Made by a program: the position numbers and the translations under genes | Notes under the pieces: model-generated | What the model was told of the DNA's origin: nothing | Database searches by the model: none | Seen by the model: only the letters and a program-made list of their open reading frames with translations | In this document: positions 1 through 8,764 of the stretch, in pieces | How positions within the stretch are numbered: position 1 is the stretch's first letter | Layout of the letters: the number at the start of each line of letters is the position of its first letter | Assembly: GCF_001552635.1 (NCBI RefSeq) | Contig: NZ_BCRO01000073.1 | Coordinates: 1-64,000 of the forward strand | Length of the DNA: 64,000 nucleotides | From: Actinomadura hibisca NBRC 15177 | Lineage (GTDB): Bacteria > Actinomycetota > Actinomycetes > Streptosporangiales > Streptosporangiaceae | Reading direction: 5' to 3'

Positions 1-8
1 GCCGGCGC

Positions 9-2627
9 GTGGGCGCGCCGCCGCAGCGCCGTACGGCGGCCTCGCCGACGCCCGACGTTCCGGGCGGGCCTGGGGGTCCCGGCGGCCCGCCGCGCACGGG
101 TGGCGGTGGGCGCGGCCCGGGTGGTCCAGGAGGACCCGGTGGCCGCGGTCCGGGTGGCCCCGGCGGCGGGCGTGGTCCCGGTGGTCCGGGTGGCCCCGGT
201 GACGGTTTCTGGGACGAGACCGAGAAGCAGCCCCGGCGCGGCAAGGGCGGCAAGAGTGGCAAGGGCGACAAGAAGCCGTCCGCCAAGGAGGGCTGGCGTC
301 GCTACGTCCCGTCCTGGAAGGTCGTGGCGGGCGTCTTCGGCGTGCTGGTGCTGGCCGGGTTCACGCTCCTCATCGTCGGCTACGTGATGACGCCCGTGCC
401 GGAGAAGCCGCAGGACGGCGTCACGGCGCAGGGCTCGACCGTCATGTACAAGGACGGCACGCCGATCATCCGCATGGGCGCGCGCCGGGAGTCGGTGCCG
501 CTCAGCAAGGTTCCCCCGCACGTCCAGGACGCCGTGCTGGCGGCCGAGGACCGCGACTTCATGAACAACTCGCTGGGGGTCTCGCCCAAGGGCCTGGCGC
601 GCGCGGTCGTGAAGACGGCGACCGGCGGCGACGTCGAGGGCGGCTCGACCATCACCCAGCAGATGGCCCGCAACTACTACAAGGGCCTCAGCAAGGACCG
701 CACGATGAGCCGCAAGTTCAAAGAGATCATGATCTCGGTGAAGCTGGGGCGCAGCGGCAACAAGAAGGACATCCTTGAGAAGTACCTGAACACCATCTAC
801 TTCGGTCGCAACGCCAACGGCGTCCAGGCGGCCTCGCGCGCCTACTTCGGCAAGGACATCTCCAAGGTCAACAAGGCCGAGGGCGCGCTGCTGGCGGCGA
901 TGATCCAGCGTCCCGCCTACTTCGAGACCAAGGGGAACGGTCCGAAGGCCCGCGCGTTGCAGGAGCGCTGGAACTACGTGCTCGACGGCATGGTCAAGAT
1001 GGGCAAGATGACCGCGGCCGAGCGGCAGCAGGTGGGGCAGAAGTTCCCCACCACGACCACCAACTGGGACGACACCGCCGACAACCAGACCACCCAGACC
1101 GGCTTCGTCCGCGAGCGGGTCAAGTCCGAGCTCGGCCAGATCGACCCGGAGCTGGCCAACCTGGCCGAGTCCGAGGGCGGCATCCAGATCACCACCAGCC
1201 TGGACGCCGGCTGGATGCGCGACGCCTACATGGCGATGCGCGACGCCGGGGCCGGCAGCTGGCCCAAGAACATCAACGGCGGGCTGATCGCCGTCGATCC
1301 GCGCAACGGCGAGATCAAGGCGTTCTACGGCGGCAGCCCCAAGCGCAGCCAGGTGGACACCGTCTTCCACCCCGGCGCGCAGGTCGGCTCCTCGTTCAAG
1401 CCGTACGTGCTGGCCACGGCCCTCAAGGAGGGCCAGAGCATCAAGTCCACGATCACCGGCAAGTCGCCGCTGTGCATCAACACCAGCACCGGCGAGGCGC
1501 AGGCCAAGGGCACCGGCTGCTACGTCGTCAACAACGACGAGGGCGACCCGCCGATGAACGTCATCAACCTCGCGACGGCCACCGAGAAGTCGGTCAACAC
1601 CTCCTACGTGAAGCTCGGCGTGAAGCTCGGCCTGGACAAGGTCGTCAAGACCGCCGAGGACTTCGGCGTCCCGCACGAGGACCTGAAGCCGCACCTCGGC
1701 AACGCGTCGTTGTCGCTGGGCGTGGCCAACATCTCGCCGGCCGTCCAGGCGGCGGGCTACGCGCCGTTCGCCAACGGCGGCCACACCGTCATGCCGCACC
1801 TGATCACCAAGGTCCAGAAGCGCAAGGGCGACAAGTGGGAGACCCTCAAGCTCCCCTGGGACAAGAAGGGCGCCCAGAAGCAGGTCCTGACCAAGGACCA
1901 GGCCGCGCAGGCCACCTACGCGCTGCGCCGGGTCGTCACCAGCGGCACCGCGCGCAAGGCGGCGCTGCCGGACGGCCGCCCCGTCGCCGGGAAGACCGGC
2001 ACCACCGAGAAGAACGCGGCCGCCTGGTTCGTGGGGTACGTGCCGCAACTCTCGTCGGCGGTGACGATGTACAACATGAAGGGCGGCCAGCCCATCGCCA
2101 ACATCCCCGGCTTCCAGGGCAACAGCATCTACGGTGGCACGATCCCGGCGCAGATCTGGAAGAACTTCATGGAGCGCGTCATCAAGCGCTCCAACATGGA
2201 GCAGCAGCAGTTCGACCTGCCGACCTACAGCGACACCCAGGCCAAGGCGTGGGACGCGCCGGTGCAGACCGAGCGGCCCGAGACGCCGACGCCGACCGAG
2301 ACCGCGACGTGCACGCCGACCGAGCCGGGCGCCCCGCAACAACCCGGCCAGAACTGCCCGTCGGCGACGCCCACCGCACCCGCCACGCCGACCGCGCCGG
2401 CCACACCGACGACCCCGCCGACCGGCGGCAACCAGCCCTGCACCAGTCCCGGCGTTCCGGCGGGCTGCGATCCGAACATCCCGCCGACCGACAAGGACGC
2501 CCTGGAGCGTTGGTGCATCTCGCATCCGAACCATGCGGCCTGCCGGAAGCCCGGTGACGGCGAGGGCCCGAACGAGCCGAACCAGCCCAACAACCGGCAG
2601 CCCGCCCGCGAGGTCGACGGCAACTGA
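9..2627 (+). CDS. Class A penicillin-binding protein (transglycosylase/transpeptidase), 5' end possibly outside window
   Basis: Bifunctional peptidoglycan synthase that polymerises lipid II glycan strands and cross-links the peptides outside the membrane. A Gly/Pro/Arg-rich cytoplasmic tail (about residues 1-70) is followed by one membrane segment near 103-127. The GT51 domain shows EDRDF with the catalytic Glu at about 180, then GGSTITQQ. The transpeptidase domain shows S461-S-F-K464, S528-V-N530 and K662-T-G. The C-terminal tail is Pro/Thr-rich with several Cys pairs, longer than in many homologues. The frame stays open to the window edge and the GTG at base 9 has no visible ribosome site, so the true start may lie upstream. 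The family call is very secure; which PonA/PBP1 paralogue it is cannot be told. Confidence 0.93.
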   Translation: MGAPPQRRTAASPTPDVPGGPGGPGGPPRTGGGGRGPGGPGGPGGRGPGGPGGGRGPGGPGGPGDGFWDETEKQPRRGKGGKSGKGDKKPSAKEGWRRYVPSWKVVAGVFGVLVLAGFTLLIVGYVMTPVPEKPQDGVTAQGSTVMYKDGTPIIRMGARRESVPLSKVPPHVQDAVLAAEDRDFMNNSLGVSPKGLARAVVKTATGGDVEGGSTITQQMARNYYKGLSKDRTMSRKFKEIMISVKLGRSGNKKDILEKYLNTIYFGRNANGVQAASRAYFGKDISKVNKAEGALLAAMIQRPAYFETKGNGPKARALQERWNYVLDGMVKMGKMTAAERQQVGQKFPTTTTNWDDTADNQTTQTGFVRERVKSELGQIDPELANLAESEGGIQITTSLDAGWMRDAYMAMRDAGAGSWPKNINGGLIAVDPRNGEIKAFYGGSPKRSQVDTVFHPGAQVGSSFKPYVLATALKEGQSIKSTITGKSPLCINTSTGEAQAKGTGCYVVNNDEGDPPMNVINLATATEKSVNTSYVKLGVKLGLDKVVKTAEDFGVPHEDLKPHLGNASLSLGVANISPAVQAAGYAPFANGGHTVMPHLITKVQKRKGDKWETLKLPWDKKGAQKQVLTKDQAAQATYALRRVVTSGTARKAALPDGRPVAGKTGTTEKNAAAWFVGYVPQLSSAVTMYNMKGGQPIANIPGFQGNSIYGGTIPAQIWKNFMERVIKRSNMEQQQFDLPTYSDTQAKAWDAPVQTERPETPTPTETATCTPTEPGAPQQPGQNCPSATPTAPATPTAPATPTTPPTGGNQPCTSPGVPAGCDPNIPPTDKDALERWCISHPNHAACRKPGDGEGPNEPNQPNNRQPAREVDGN

Positions 2628-2640
2628 CGCGGCGGCGCCC

Positions 2641-2669
2641 GAGCCCCGGTCCCGCCAGGACCGGGGCTC
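2641..2669 (+). terminator. Rho-independent-type hairpin after the PBP gene
   Basis: A perfect 12-base-pair stem (arms 2641-2652 and 2658-2669, GAGCCCCGGTCC and its complement) with a 5-base loop lies 13 bases after the PBP stop. No long T run follows, as is usual for actinobacterial terminators. It separates the PBP gene from the next gene on the same strand. Confidence 0.75.
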
Positions 2670-2713
2670 ACGCCTTCGCCGACCGGAACGCGGCGGCCAA
2701 TAGTGTGGTGACC

Positions 2714-4147
2714 ATGCCGCCGCCCTCTTCCGCCACCGACGAAACCGCCGACGCCGGAAGCGCGCCCGGCCGCCTGGCCCGCCTGGCGCCGGTGCTGGCG
2801 GGCGTGACCGCGCTGGTGTGCCTGCTGGGCTGGTTGCAGAAGCAGCCGTGCGCCACCGCCGGGTTCGACTTCGTGAAGACGACGACGCGGGCCTGCTACA
2901 CCGACATCTACCCGCTGTACTACGTGCGGGGGCTGAAGGACGGCCTGGTGCCGTACTTCGACTCCTTCCCGGGCGGCGGCGACCTCCGGTACGTGGAGTA
3001 CCCGGTGCTCAGCGGCTTCTTCATGCAGCTGGTGGGCTGGCTGGTGCGGCCGTTCGGCGTCGAGGCGCGCGGCATGGCCTTCTACAACGTCACCGCGCTG
3101 CTCCTGGCGGTCCTGGCGATCGTGACGGTGCTGGCCACGGCGTACGTTGCCGGGCGGCGGTCGTTGCGCACCGGGCTGATGGTGGCGCTGTCCCCGGCGC
3201 TGCTGCTGACCGCCTACATCAACTGGGACCTGCTGGCGGTGGCGCTGTCGGCGCTGGCGCTGGCGGCGTGGTCGTCGCGGCGGCCCGCGCTGGCGGGCGT
3301 GCTGCTGGGGCTGGCGATCGCGGCGAAGTTCTACCCGTTGCTGTTCCTGGGGCCGCTGTTCCTGCTGTGCCTGCGCGCCGGGCGGTGGAGGGCGTTCGGA
3401 CGTCTGCTCGCGGGGGCGGCGGGCGCGTGGCTGGTGGTCAACCTGCCGGTGATGGTGTTCGCGTGGGACGGCTGGGTCGAGTTCTACTCCTTCAGCCGGA
3501 AGCGCGGCATCGACTGGGGCTCGGTGTTCTTCTTCCTCCAGGACCACGGTGTGTCCGGCACGGCCGACACCGACAGGCTCAACCTGTACGGCACCGGAAC
3601 GTTCCTGGTGCTGGCGCTGGGCATCGCGGTGCTCGCGCTCACCGCGCCGCGCCGCCCCCGGCTGCCGCAGCTGATGTTCCTGGTGCTGGTGGCGTTCATG
3701 CTGCCGAACAAGGTCTGGTCGCCGCAGTACGTGTTGTGGCTGCTGCCGCTGGCGGTCCTGGCCCGGCCGAAGCTCCCGGCGTTCGTGGTGTGGCAGGCCG
3801 GCGAGGTCGTCTACTTCTTCGGGATCTGGTGGTACCTGCTCCAGGTGTCGCTGGGCGGGATGGGCGGCGGTGGCGGCGCGTCCCTGCGCGAGACGGTGTC
3901 GGACGTGCTGAGCCTCAACGCGCCGGACGGCGGGATCAGCGTGGGCGTCTACCACCTGGCGCTGCTCGCCCGGTTCGGGACGGTGCTGCTGATGGCGCTG
4001 CTGATCGTGTACGAGATCCTGCGGCCGTCGGCCGACGCGGTCCGCGAGGACGGCGCGGACGACCCGGCGGGCGGCGTGCTGGACGGCGCACCCGACACGT
4101 TCGCGCTGACGCGGTGGCGCGCGGACCGGCGCACCGCGCCCGCCTGA
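2714..4147 (+). CDS. GT87-like polyprenol-dependent membrane glycosyltransferase (DUF2029)
   Basis: Multi-pass membrane protein of about 477 residues resembling the DUF2029/GT-87 family, whose studied members are polyprenyl-phosphate mannose-dependent mannosyltransferases of actinobacterial envelopes. Many hydrophobic helices alternate with short loops, and an acidic region after the first helix (around the YTDIYPLYY stretch) resembles the catalytic loop of GT-C enzymes. The ATG at 2714 is preferred because a TAGTGT hexamer (2701-2706) sits 7 bases before it, fitting a leaderless transcript; an in-frame GTG at 2705 is the alternative. It lies between two wall-synthesis genes, which fits a role in envelope glycans. 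The sugar and acceptor are not predictable. Confidence 0.8.
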   Translation: MPPPSSATDETADAGSAPGRLARLAPVLAGVTALVCLLGWLQKQPCATAGFDFVKTTTRACYTDIYPLYYVRGLKDGLVPYFDSFPGGGDLRYVEYPVLSGFFMQLVGWLVRPFGVEARGMAFYNVTALLLAVLAIVTVLATAYVAGRRSLRTGLMVALSPALLLTAYINWDLLAVALSALALAAWSSRRPALAGVLLGLAIAAKFYPLLFLGPLFLLCLRAGRWRAFGRLLAGAAGAWLVVNLPVMVFAWDGWVEFYSFSRKRGIDWGSVFFFLQDHGVSGTADTDRLNLYGTGTFLVLALGIAVLALTAPRRPRLPQLMFLVLVAFMLPNKVWSPQYVLWLLPLAVLARPKLPAFVVWQAGEVVYFFGIWWYLLQVSLGGMGGGGGASLRETVSDVLSLNAPDGGISVGVYHLALLARFGTVLLMALLIVYEILRPSADAVREDGADDPAGGVLDGAPDTFALTRWRADRRTAPA

Positions 4148-4212
4148 GCGAGCAAGGTCAAGAACGCGGCGGGGCCGCATGAAACGCCAGGTCGCCGGGG
4201 TAGTCACCGATC

Positions 4213-5088
4213 ATGCGGATGATCCTCGCCCTGCTCGTGCCGCCCGTCCTCCTGGCGTCCCTCCTGGCCCCGCCCGCCACCGCACAGACCGGTACGCAGC
4301 CCGTGGCCACGTCGCCCGCCACCGCGCCGACCGCCCCGCGCGGCGTCCAGGCGCGCGCCGCCTACCTCGCCGACGCGGGCACCGGCGCGGCGTTGTGGTC
4401 GCGGAGCCCGGACGTCCGCCGCCCGATCGGCAGCATCACCAAGGTGATGACGGCGCTGGTCGTTCTACGCGAAGGCGACCTGGACCGCCAGATCCGCATC
4501 AAGCGCAGCCACCTCGCCATCGCCGCCGCCAACGACGGTTCCACCGCCGGGTTGCGGCCCGGCGACCGCATCCGCGCCCGCGACCTGCTGAACGCCCTGA
4601 TGTTGCCGTCCGGCTGCGACGCGGCCGACGCGCTCGCCGACGCCTACGGCCCCGGCCGCCGCGCGTTCGTGCGGAAGATGAACCTCACCGCGCAGTCGCT
4701 TGGCCTGCGGCGCACCCGGTACGCCGAGGCGTCCGGCCTGCCGAGCAAGACGGGCCGCTCCACCGCCCGCGACCAGGTCGCCCTCGGCCGGTACGCGCTG
4801 CGGCAGCCGGAGTTCGCGCGGATCGTGAAGCGGTCCCGGTACGTGCTGCCCGCCGGGGACGGCCACCGCCGCTACGTGTGGCGCACCACCAACCACCTGC
4901 TGCGCCAGCGCCCCGAGACGCTCGGCATCAAGACCGGCTACACGCGGGCCGCCGGGTACAGCCTGCTGTTCGCCGCGCGCCGGAACGGGCGGACGCTGGT
5001 GGGCGTGGTGCTGGACAGCTCCAAGACCCGGAACTCCGCCCGCTTCAAGGACGCCGCCCGGCTGATGAGCTGGGGCTTCGGCTGGTAG
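4213..5088 (+). CDS. D-alanyl-D-alanine carboxypeptidase (peptidase S11), exported
   Basis: Serine-type low-molecular-weight PBP that trims the terminal D-Ala from peptidoglycan pentapeptides outside the cell. A signal peptide (about residues 1-24, ending A-T-A) precedes a Thr/Pro-rich linker. The active-site motifs are S74-I-T-K77, S-G-C at about 132-134 (the usual S-x-N is altered, as in several S11 members), and K-T-G in the IKTGYT segment near 240. The protein ends soon after the catalytic domain, without a C-terminal membrane anchor, so it may be released or loosely attached. Its position two genes after a class A PBP supports a wall-maturation role. The start ATG at 4213 gives a well-formed signal peptide. 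Confidence 0.9.
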   Translation: MRMILALLVPPVLLASLLAPPATAQTGTQPVATSPATAPTAPRGVQARAAYLADAGTGAALWSRSPDVRRPIGSITKVMTALVVLREGDLDRQIRIKRSHLAIAAANDGSTAGLRPGDRIRARDLLNALMLPSGCDAADALADAYGPGRRAFVRKMNLTAQSLGLRRTRYAEASGLPSKTGRSTARDQVALGRYALRQPEFARIVKRSRYVLPAGDGHRRYVWRTTNHLLRQRPETLGIKTGYTRAAGYSLLFAARRNGRTLVGVVLDSSKTRNSARFKDAARLMSWGFGW

Positions 5089-5107
5089 ATATGACGGGAC
5101 GAAAGGG

Positions 5108-6034
5108 GTGTCCGTGGATCTGCCGGACGACTGGGACGACCGTGTCCGCACCGTGCTCGCCACCGTGTCGCCGGACCTGGTGGACGCCCGGCTGAGCCCG
5201 CTGGGGGCCGGGCTGGACAGCGTCGCGCTGCTCGCCGAGACGCCGTCCGGCGCGTACGTGCTGCGGCTGCCCAAGGAGGAGGACGGCGCGGAGGGCATCG
5301 AGCGCGAGGCCCGGCTGCTGCCGGAACTGTCGCTGGACCTGGCCGTCCCGCGCTTCGCGTTCACCGCGCCCAACCCGCTGGGCCCCGGCCGCTTCTGCTG
5401 CTACCCGGTCGTCCCCGGCGAGTCGCTGACGCCCGACGAGTGGGCGGCGCGCGGTCTGCTGGAGGCGGACGCGCCGCCGCGCCAGATCGCCGCCGCCGTC
5501 GAGGCGATCCACGCCTTCCCCGTCGAGCGCGCCCGCGCCCTCGGCGTCCTCGACCGGGACCTGCGCGCCGACTACGCCGACGGCCTCGCGGAGACCCGCG
5601 CCGAGGTCGCGCCGCTGCTGCCGCCGGACGAGGCGTCCGCCCTGCTCACCGCCTGGGCGGACTACCTCGCCGACGACGCGAACTTCACCTACGAGCCCAC
5701 GTTCACCCACGCCGACCTCAGCCTGGACCACCTGCTGGTGACCGGCGACCGGATCAGCGGCCTCATCGACTTCGGCGACATCGAGATCGGCGATCCCGAC
5801 TACGACCTGTGCTACCTGTGGGCCGAGGCGGGTCCGGCGTTCGTCCGCCGCGTGCAGAAGCATCGGGGACGCGCCCTGACCCCGCGCCAGGAAGCGAAGC
5901 TGCGCTTCTGGGCGCTGGCGGAGCTGGCGCTGGACGTCGCGCACGGCATCGAGAACGACCTGCCGACGCTGCGCGACGACTCCCTGGCCGAACTCCGCGC
6001 CCTGCTCAGGAGCGGGCGCGCAGCGCCGCGATGA
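5108..6034 (+). CDS. Aminoglycoside phosphotransferase (APH)-family kinase
   Basis: Soluble 308-residue protein of the APH/choline kinase-like fold, which transfers phosphate from ATP to small hydroxylated substrates. The Brenner-type catalytic segment is visible as HADLSLDH and the Mg-binding segment as IDFGD, followed by DYDLCYLW typical of the family. The substrate is unknown; chromosomal APH-like proteins of actinobacteria are often not resistance enzymes, so no resistance is claimed. It starts at GTG 5108 behind a purine-rich GAAAGG stretch, with a second in-frame GTG 6 bases later. The 3' end overlaps the convergent MerR gene by 29 bases. Confidence 0.82.
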   Translation: MSVDLPDDWDDRVRTVLATVSPDLVDARLSPLGAGLDSVALLAETPSGAYVLRLPKEEDGAEGIEREARLLPELSLDLAVPRFAFTAPNPLGPGRFCCYPVVPGESLTPDEWAARGLLEADAPPRQIAAAVEAIHAFPVERARALGVLDRDLRADYADGLAETRAEVAPLLPPDEASALLTAWADYLADDANFTYEPTFTHADLSLDHLLVTGDRISGLIDFGDIEIGDPDYDLCYLWAEAGPAFVRRVQKHRGRALTPRQEAKLRFWALAELALDVAHGIENDLPTLRDDSLAELRALLRSGRAAPR

Positions 6035-6938
6035 ACCACTCGAACAGCGGCGTCCGTGTCGGGACGGGCGGCCAGCCGTTGATCGTCCCCAGCAGCTGCC
6101 AGTAACGCTCGGCGCGCCGGTCGTTGCCGATCTCCAGTCGGCCCAGCAGGTCGCGCCGGAACTCCGGCCCGTCGGCCTGCCCGAACGCCGCCGCGTACGC
6201 GCCCACCAGCTCGTCCAGCAGCGGCGCGGCCTCCGGCGAGTCCGGCCCGATCCCGGCCGCCAGCGCCCGCCCCACGACCTCGCCCGTGGTGTCCGCCAGG
6301 GCGGGCATCCCCTCGGGCATCTCGCCCTTGGCGACGGCCTCGGCCTGGTACTCGGCCATCTGCCGGACCCGGGCGCGGAAACCGGCGTCGCGGACCAGCT
6401 CGGCCAGCTCCACCCACGCCTCCACCTGCTCGGGCTCGGGGTCGTCGGGCAGCTCGGGCATCCCGGCGCGCATCTTCGCGACGAAGCCCGGGTCGGCGTC
6501 CAGGCCGCCGAACACCTCGTCCACGAAGTCGTTGATGATGTCTCGGCGCTCCTGGTCGGAGAGCCGGGCCAGCTTGTGCATCAGTTCCATCTCCCTGGGT
6601 CCGCTTCCGCGTTTGGCGACGGCCCGCAACACCGCCCGGCGCAGTCGCAACGTGCTGATCTGCACGTCCACCGCCTCCGCGTGCGCCGCCGCGACCTGCG
6701 CGAGCGTGGTCTCCCGCGCCAGCACCCGCTGGATCGTCGCGAGGTCCACGCCCAGGTCGCGCAGGGTGCGCACCAGGTCCAGGCGCGCCAGCGCGGCCAG
6801 GTCGTACAGCCGGTAGCCCGCGTGGGTGCGGCCGGTCGGCGGGACCAGGCCGGCGTCGGAGTAGAAGCGGATCGTGCGGACCGTCAGTCCGGTCCGCCGC
6901 GCCAGCTCTCCGATCGTGTAGAGGGTGTCGCCGTCCAT
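6006..6938 (-). CDS. MerR-family transcriptional regulator with large C-terminal domain
   Basis: 310-residue regulator. The N-terminal winged helix (YTIGELARRTGL, then TIRFYSDAGL and the GYRLYDL wing) occupies about residues 4-73, followed by the dimerisation helix. The remaining 200 residues are helical and rich in Arg and Glu, as in MerR members that sense organic ligands; no metal-binding cysteine motif of the CueR/ZntR type is visible. The start at 6938 is chosen because a textbook MerR promoter ends 7 bases before it, making the mRNA leaderless; in-frame translation upstream would run through the operator. No adjacent target gene is controlled from the same site, so mainly autoregulation is visible. 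Confidence 0.88.
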   Translation of the reverse strand: MDGDTLYTIGELARRTGLTVRTIRFYSDAGLVPPTGRTHAGYRLYDLAALARLDLVRTLRDLGVDLATIQRVLARETTLAQVAAAHAEAVDVQISTLRLRRAVLRAVAKRGSGPREMELMHKLARLSDQERRDIINDFVDEVFGGLDADPGFVAKMRAGMPELPDDPEPEQVEAWVELAELVRDAGFRARVRQMAEYQAEAVAKGEMPEGMPALADTTGEVVGRALAAGIGPDSPEAAPLLDELVGAYAAAFGQADGPEFRRDLLGRLEIGNDRRAERYWQLLGTINGWPPVPTRTPLFEWFIAALRARS

Positions 6939-6976
6939 GCGCCTCACTCTGCGGTCTCCAGTCACTGGAGACTCAA
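6939..6976 (-). promoter_or_regulatory. MerR-type promoter and operator of the merR-like gene
   Basis: On the minus strand a -35 TTGAGT (6976-6971) and a -10 CAGAGT (6951-6946) are separated by exactly 19 bases. That over-long spacer is the hallmark of promoters untwisted by MerR proteins. The spacer carries a perfect dyad with 9-base arms around one central base (6954-6962 and 6964-6972, GTCTCCAGT and its complement). The start codon follows the -10 by 7 bases. Confidence 0.85.
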
Positions 6977-7124
6977 GCGGCTTTTCCCGGCGGAGGCCAG
7001 CGGCCACCCGGCGGGGCGGGTCATCACGAGGTCACCGCCATCGCCGGGTACGGCCCCAGGCCAGCGCGTCGCGGCCGCGCGCGGCGCACGCTGTGCCACC
7101 ATCCCGCTCGGGAGGGATGCCGAG

Positions 7125-7589
7125 ATGACCGCCACCACGAGGACGCTGCGAACGCTGGCGGCGTGCGTTCTGGGGCCGCTGCTCCTGCTGCCCGCGCTCG
7201 CCGGATGCACCGGCGGGGACCGGACGGCGGCCTCGCCCACCGTGACCGTCACGGTCACGGCGCCCGCCCCGACCGCGAGCGGGCCCGGGGCGACGGCCTC
7301 GCAGGGGAGCATCGGCGAGATCCCCGAGTCGCGGCTGCCCGCGGAGGCCCGGGAGACGTTGCGGCTGATCGAGGCGGGCGGCCCGTTCCCCTACCGCCAG
7401 GACGGAACCTACTTCCGCAACCGTGAGGGACTGCTGCCCCAACGGAAACTCGGCTACTACCGCGAGTACACCGTCCCCACGCCGGGCGCGAAGACCCGCG
7501 GGGCGCGGCGCATCATCGGCGGTGAGAGCGGGGAGCGGTACTACACCGCCGACCACTACCGCAGCTACGCGCGGGTGACCGAAGGATGA
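7125..7589 (+). CDS. Secreted lipoprotein guanyl-specific ribonuclease (RNase N1/Sa, barnase family)
   Basis: 154-residue precursor. Residues 1-27 form a lipoprotein signal peptide ending in the lipobox L-A-G-C, then a Thr/Pro linker leads into a roughly 90-residue microbial RNase domain. Recognisable family segments are LPAEARETL, GGPFPY, FRNREGLLP, GYYREYTV and GARRII, and the protein ends with the DHYRSY segment that carries the catalytic His of the family. The enzyme should cut RNA after guanosine outside the cell or after delivery into another cell. A ribosome site GGAGGG lies 9 bases before ATG 7125. Its stop overlaps the start of a barstar gene by 4 bases, making an enzyme-inhibitor pair. 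Confidence 0.9.
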   Translation: MTATTRTLRTLAACVLGPLLLLPALAGCTGGDRTAASPTVTVTVTAPAPTASGPGATASQGSIGEIPESRLPAEARETLRLIEAGGPFPYRQDGTYFRNREGLLPQRKLGYYREYTVPTPGAKTRGARRIIGGESGERYYTADHYRSYARVTEG

Positions 7590-8065
7590 GACGGCCGGGG
7601 GACGACGAGATGGACGCTGACCGAGCGCTGACCGGACTGCTGACCGGACGGCTCAAGCCCGGCCTCTACCAGTGGCGCGCCCCGGCGACGGCCGCCGCGG
7701 GCTGGTGGGAGCGGGCCGCCGAGGAGGGCTGGCGGTCGTTCGACCTGGACGCCGGGAGCGTCCACGACAAGGAGGGCTTCCTGCGGCTGTGCGCCCGGGT
7801 GTTCGACTTCCCCGAGTACTACGGGGAGAACTGGGACGCCCTGGAGGACTGCCTGACCGACCTGTCCTGGGCGCCCGCCCGCCGGGGGCACCTGGTGGTG
7901 TTCCGGGGCTGGGACGGCCTGGCCGAGGCCGACCAGGCGTCGTTCCGCACGGCGCTGGACGTGTTCGCCGAGGCCGTGGAGTCGTGGCGGGACACCGGCA
8001 CCCCCATGGCGGTCCTGCTGCCCACGGCGGGCGTGGAGGTCGCCGGTATCCCCCGGCTCGGCTGA
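7586..8065 (+). CDS. Barstar-family ribonuclease inhibitor
   Basis: 159-residue cytoplasmic protein whose central part (about residues 25-130) matches barstar: the helix DKEGFLRLCARVF followed by DFPEYYGENWDALEDCLTDL, the conserved segment that in barstar carries the acidic residue plugging the barnase active site. It would protect the producer from premature or incoming RNase. Its ATG at 7586 overlaps the RNase stop (ATGA), so the two are translationally coupled; an ATG at 7610 is an alternative start. An N-terminal extension of some 25 residues precedes the fold. Confidence 0.92.
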   Translation: MRRPGDDEMDADRALTGLLTGRLKPGLYQWRAPATAAAGWWERAAEEGWRSFDLDAGSVHDKEGFLRLCARVFDFPEYYGENWDALEDCLTDLSWAPARRGHLVVFRGWDGLAEADQASFRTALDVFAEAVESWRDTGTPMAVLLPTAGVEVAGIPRLG

Positions 8066-8105
8066 CCCGCCCGGCGGACGGCGGGCCAGCGGACCGGCGG
8101 GCTCG

Positions 8106-8483
8106 CTAGTAGGAGCTGGACGAGCTGCTGCTGAGCAGGGCCGCGAACAGGCCGAAGTAGATCAGCATGATGACCACCATGAAGACCGTGACGATGTAGC
8201 CGAGGATCAGGCCCGCCACCGCCATGCCCGAGCCGCCCTCGCCGGTGCGCTTGATCTGGCTCTGCGCCATGTGCCCGAAGATGATCGCCAGCGGGGCCGC
8301 GATACCGCAGAAGAACCCGGCGATGCCGCAGATCAGCGCCGCGGTGGCCATGCCGTTGGTCGGCGGGGCCATCACCGGGGCCGCGCCGTAGTAGTGGTGC
8401 TGGACCGGCGCGGGCTGGATGCCGTAGGGCTGCTGGCCGTAGGGATCGGCCTGACCGTAGGGGTCGTAGGGCGGTTGTGCCAT
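8106..8483 (-). CDS. DUF4190-like small membrane protein
   Basis: 125 residues: a Tyr/Pro/Gln-rich cytoplasmic leader with DPYGQ-type repeats (about 1-40), then two hydrophobic segments (about 44-70 and 88-115) separated by a short basic loop (MAQSQIKRTGEGG) that is the DUF4190 signature, and a poly-Ser tail ending SSSY. Such proteins are common in actinobacteria next to unrelated genes and have no established function. The start ATG at 8483 is preceded by GGGAAG on the minus strand. Confidence 0.8.
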   Translation of the reverse strand: MAQPPYDPYGQADPYGQQPYGIQPAPVQHHYYGAAPVMAPPTNGMATAALICGIAGFFCGIAAPLAIIFGHMAQSQIKRTGEGGSGMAVAGLILGYIVTVFMVVIMLIYFGLFAALLSSSSSSSY

Positions 8484-8725
8484 GGGCTTCCCGATCGGTT
8501 CGCGCGCCCGCCGCCGCGTAGGATCGCGCGTGCGCTTGGGGGGTAAGGACTCCGGATTATGCCAGTGTGGCGCTATCAGGGGCATTTGCTCGGTGTGCCG
8601 AGCAGCGTCACGGAGTTAGATGCCGCCGCGGCCGTCCGGGTTCCCCAGCAGGCCGGACACACTGCGGACCGGCCACGGCGTATCCGCGATCCGGCCGACA
8701 CCGGCCCCGATCGGGCCGGGAGCAA

Positions 8726-8764
8726 GCCGGGATCAGGCCAGGGTCAGGCCGGGATCAGGCCAGG
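8726..8764. repeat. 17-bp direct repeat at the 3' end of the endonuclease IV-like gene
   Basis: GCCGGGATCAGGCCAGG occurs at 8726-8742 and again at 8748-8764, with further GATC/GGCC-rich partial copies just upstream. The second copy contains the stop codon of the minus-strand gene that ends at 8755. A 7-base hairpin (8587-8593 and 8598-8604, loop TGTG) lies further left in the same 270-base gap, which holds no gene I can support. Confidence 0.6.

Noticed and set aside
5108..6034. APH-like gene as an antibiotic resistance gene
   Set aside because: The family is broad, the catalytic loop is atypical (HADLSLDH) and there is no resistance context.
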